Source: Liolophura sinensis
Taxonomy: Eukaryota; Mollusca; Polyplacophora; Chitonida; Chitonidae
Length of the DNA: 60,000 nucleotides
Reading direction: 5' to 3'
NCBI RefSeq assembly: GCF_032854445.1
Contig: NC_088301.1
Span: 51,201,187-51,261,186, forward strand
Shown here: positions 59,653-60,000 of the stretch, one piece after another
Position numbering within the stretch: the stretch's first letter is position 1
Layout of the letters: the number at the start of each line of letters is the position of its first letter
The notes under the pieces: generated by a model
The model's database searches: none
Told to the model about the DNA's origin: nothing
Seen by the model: the letters and a program-made list of their open reading frames with translations, nothing else
Made by a program: the position numbers and the translations under genes

Positions 59653-60000
59653 GTGAGACAGGATTAATATTGATGCCAGAATAGCACAATTGGGTGTAAA
59701 CATCTCGTTATTATTTCTCCCTGAACTTTAGGCTGTCTTATCTGCAGGAATTCTGCAGAACTAACGGGCTCAAAATTTTTGGGTTTGAGAAACTGTTTTC
59801 CCTAGTCTTGTCCTGAACTGATAAACATCAGTGTGTATCCGGTTGTTAGCTTGAGTTTGACATAGTAGAAAACTATTTACCATACAGGCCTTGTTTTTGT
59901 ACATAATTACAATGCTATATTTGAAGATACATGTATTGTTGCATTTGTACATCATCACATTGTTTGGTAACATACTTTTAACACGTACAGTTTCTCTATT

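Overview
This is a eukaryotic, AT-rich, intron-rich genomic window, most likely from a mollusc (bivalve or gastropod) or a close lophotrochozoan relative. The evidence is short exons with GT/AG borders, a mitochondrial-clan P450 resembling molluscan CYP10, tRNA-derived SINEs ending in a '...cgtaaaacaccaatcaaataaataaat'-type tail, and a dense scatter of the palindrome ACATGT(A). The organism call is inference, not proof.

Layout. (1) 1-2845, plus strand: the last four coding exons of a protein I could not name, with its 3' UTR running to a poly(A) signal near 3600. (2) 3601-10340: a gene-free interval between two convergent genes. It holds a diverged ~170-bp duplication, a tRNA-derived SINE, and a 1.2-kb array of about 34 copies of a 35-bp unit with a ten-unit (350-bp) higher-order period. 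(3) 10341-23110, minus strand: a complete nine-exon cytochrome P450 (534 aa by my splice model, all phases consistent) with a short uORF in its 5' UTR. Its introns carry a ~1.35-kb element with terminal inverted repeats and a second SINE. (4) 23111-26663: spacer between two divergently transcribed genes, with duplicated tRNA-like sequences, a ~250-bp duplication and a GC-richer promoter-like stretch carrying a perfect GTCACGTGAC site. (5) 26664 to beyond the right edge, plus strand: 21 exons of a CTTNBP2 (cortactin-binding protein 2) orthologue, about 1378 codons before the window ends. It encodes the CortBP2 coiled coil, a proline-rich linker, six ankyrin-type repeats and a degenerate AAA/P-loop-like C-terminal region.

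Points of most interest. The CTTNBP2 orthologue has an intact Walker A motif (GPVSSGKS), where the vertebrate protein, as I remember it, has lost the lysine. Its exon 5 can read through the splice donor into a nearby stop and poly(A) signal, which would give a coiled-coil/proline-rich short isoform like the vertebrate one. Two loci in its introns share ~165-170-bp internal tandem repeats and a 3' hairpin, the architecture of bivalve pearl/Helentron-type elements. I saw no prokaryotic system, CRISPR array or viral gene.

All gene models come from reading splice signals and frame by eye, without transcripts or database searches.
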